Shown here: one piece after another, positions 63,913 through 64,000 of the stretch | How the letters are laid out: each line of letters opens with the position of its first letter | Position numbering within the stretch: position 1 is the first letter of the stretch | Origin: Shewanella sp. MBTL60-007 | Lineage (GTDB): Bacteria; Pseudomonadota; Gammaproteobacteria; Enterobacterales; Shewanellaceae | NCBI RefSeq assembly: GCF_019654915.1 | Contig: NZ_BPET01000013.1 | Coordinates: 33,673-97,672, forward strand | DNA length: 64,000 nt | Direction of reading: 5' to 3' | Notes under the pieces: model-generated | Database searches by the model: none | What the model was told of the DNA's origin: nothing | What the model saw: only the letters and a program-made list of their open reading frames with translations | Made by a program: the position numbers and the translations under genes

Positions 63913-64000
63913 ATAGTTACCGCGATCAATGAAGTACACACAACTATTCTAGCTTTGCCTAGGTCGGCAAGCCAGAAATCAGCGGTGCATCAGTTAATAT

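Noticed and set aside
1..64000. CRISPR arrays, rRNA and tRNA genes
   Set aside because: No regularly spaced repeats and no tRNA or rRNA sequence was recognised by eye on either strand. Tools could still find a weak case.

Overview
The window is a chromosomal stretch of a marine Shewanella. The evidence is the order glnS, feoB, feoA followed by a large multihaem cytochrome cluster (mtrDEF, OmcA/MtrC-family genes, mtrCAB), together with miaE, panP and a complete oleABCD long-chain olefin locus. No rRNA or tRNA gene, CRISPR array, transposase or prophage gene was seen. Species assignment is not possible by eye.

Layout. 1-3.8 kb: end of lpxH, miaE, a Yip1-type membrane protein and glnS. 3.9-6.5 kb: feoAB (minus strand) with a good Fur box upstream. 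6.9-25.4 kb: the extracellular electron transfer cluster. It holds two porin-cytochrome modules, mtrD-mtrE-mtrF (one operon) and mtrC-mtrA-mtrB (one operon). Between them are three outer-membrane lipoprotein cytochromes, each with its own terminator: a decahaem OmcA-like protein, an 11-haem UndA-like protein and OmcA. I counted 71 CXXCH haem sites: 10 in each of MtrD, MtrF, the OmcA-like protein, OmcA, MtrC and MtrA, and 11 in UndA. Electrons would pass from periplasmic donors through MtrA/MtrD, threaded inside the MtrB/MtrE barrels, to surface MtrC/MtrF and then OmcA/UndA, and so to metal oxides or flavins. CRP-like and Fur-like sites lie upstream of several units.

25.8-28.3 kb: a membrane protein of unknown function, a uracil-DNA glycosylase family protein and the CdaR-type regulator. 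28.3-40.4 kb: an accessory block between cdaR and its probable targets gntP and garK (glycerate uptake and phosphorylation). It holds an orphan type IV pseudopilin and a six-gene minus-strand operon that reads as a divergent alpha-type (CS1/CFA-I-like) chaperone-usher pilus: pilin, second pilin-like subunit, usher, chaperone, tip-like protein and an OmpA-type protein. A very large lipoprotein and an XRE-type regulator follow. This block is the best candidate for an undescribed system.

40.7-53 kb: gntP, garK, the aspartate decarboxylase panP, a methyltransferase, a phosphohexomutase, an EmrE-like SMR transporter behind a terminator-like hairpin, an RluA-type pseudouridine synthase, a cytochrome b561-like protein, a GST, an MscS-type channel and a small exported protein. 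53.2-58.1 kb: oleABCD. 58.3-64 kb: a methyltransferase, a coiled-coil lipoprotein, a DUF1289 protein, the HNH protein YajD and a BCCT transporter.

Several start codons were moved from the longest reading frame to an internal ATG with a better ribosome binding site; this is stated in each entry. Family names come from recalled motifs and gene order, not from searches.
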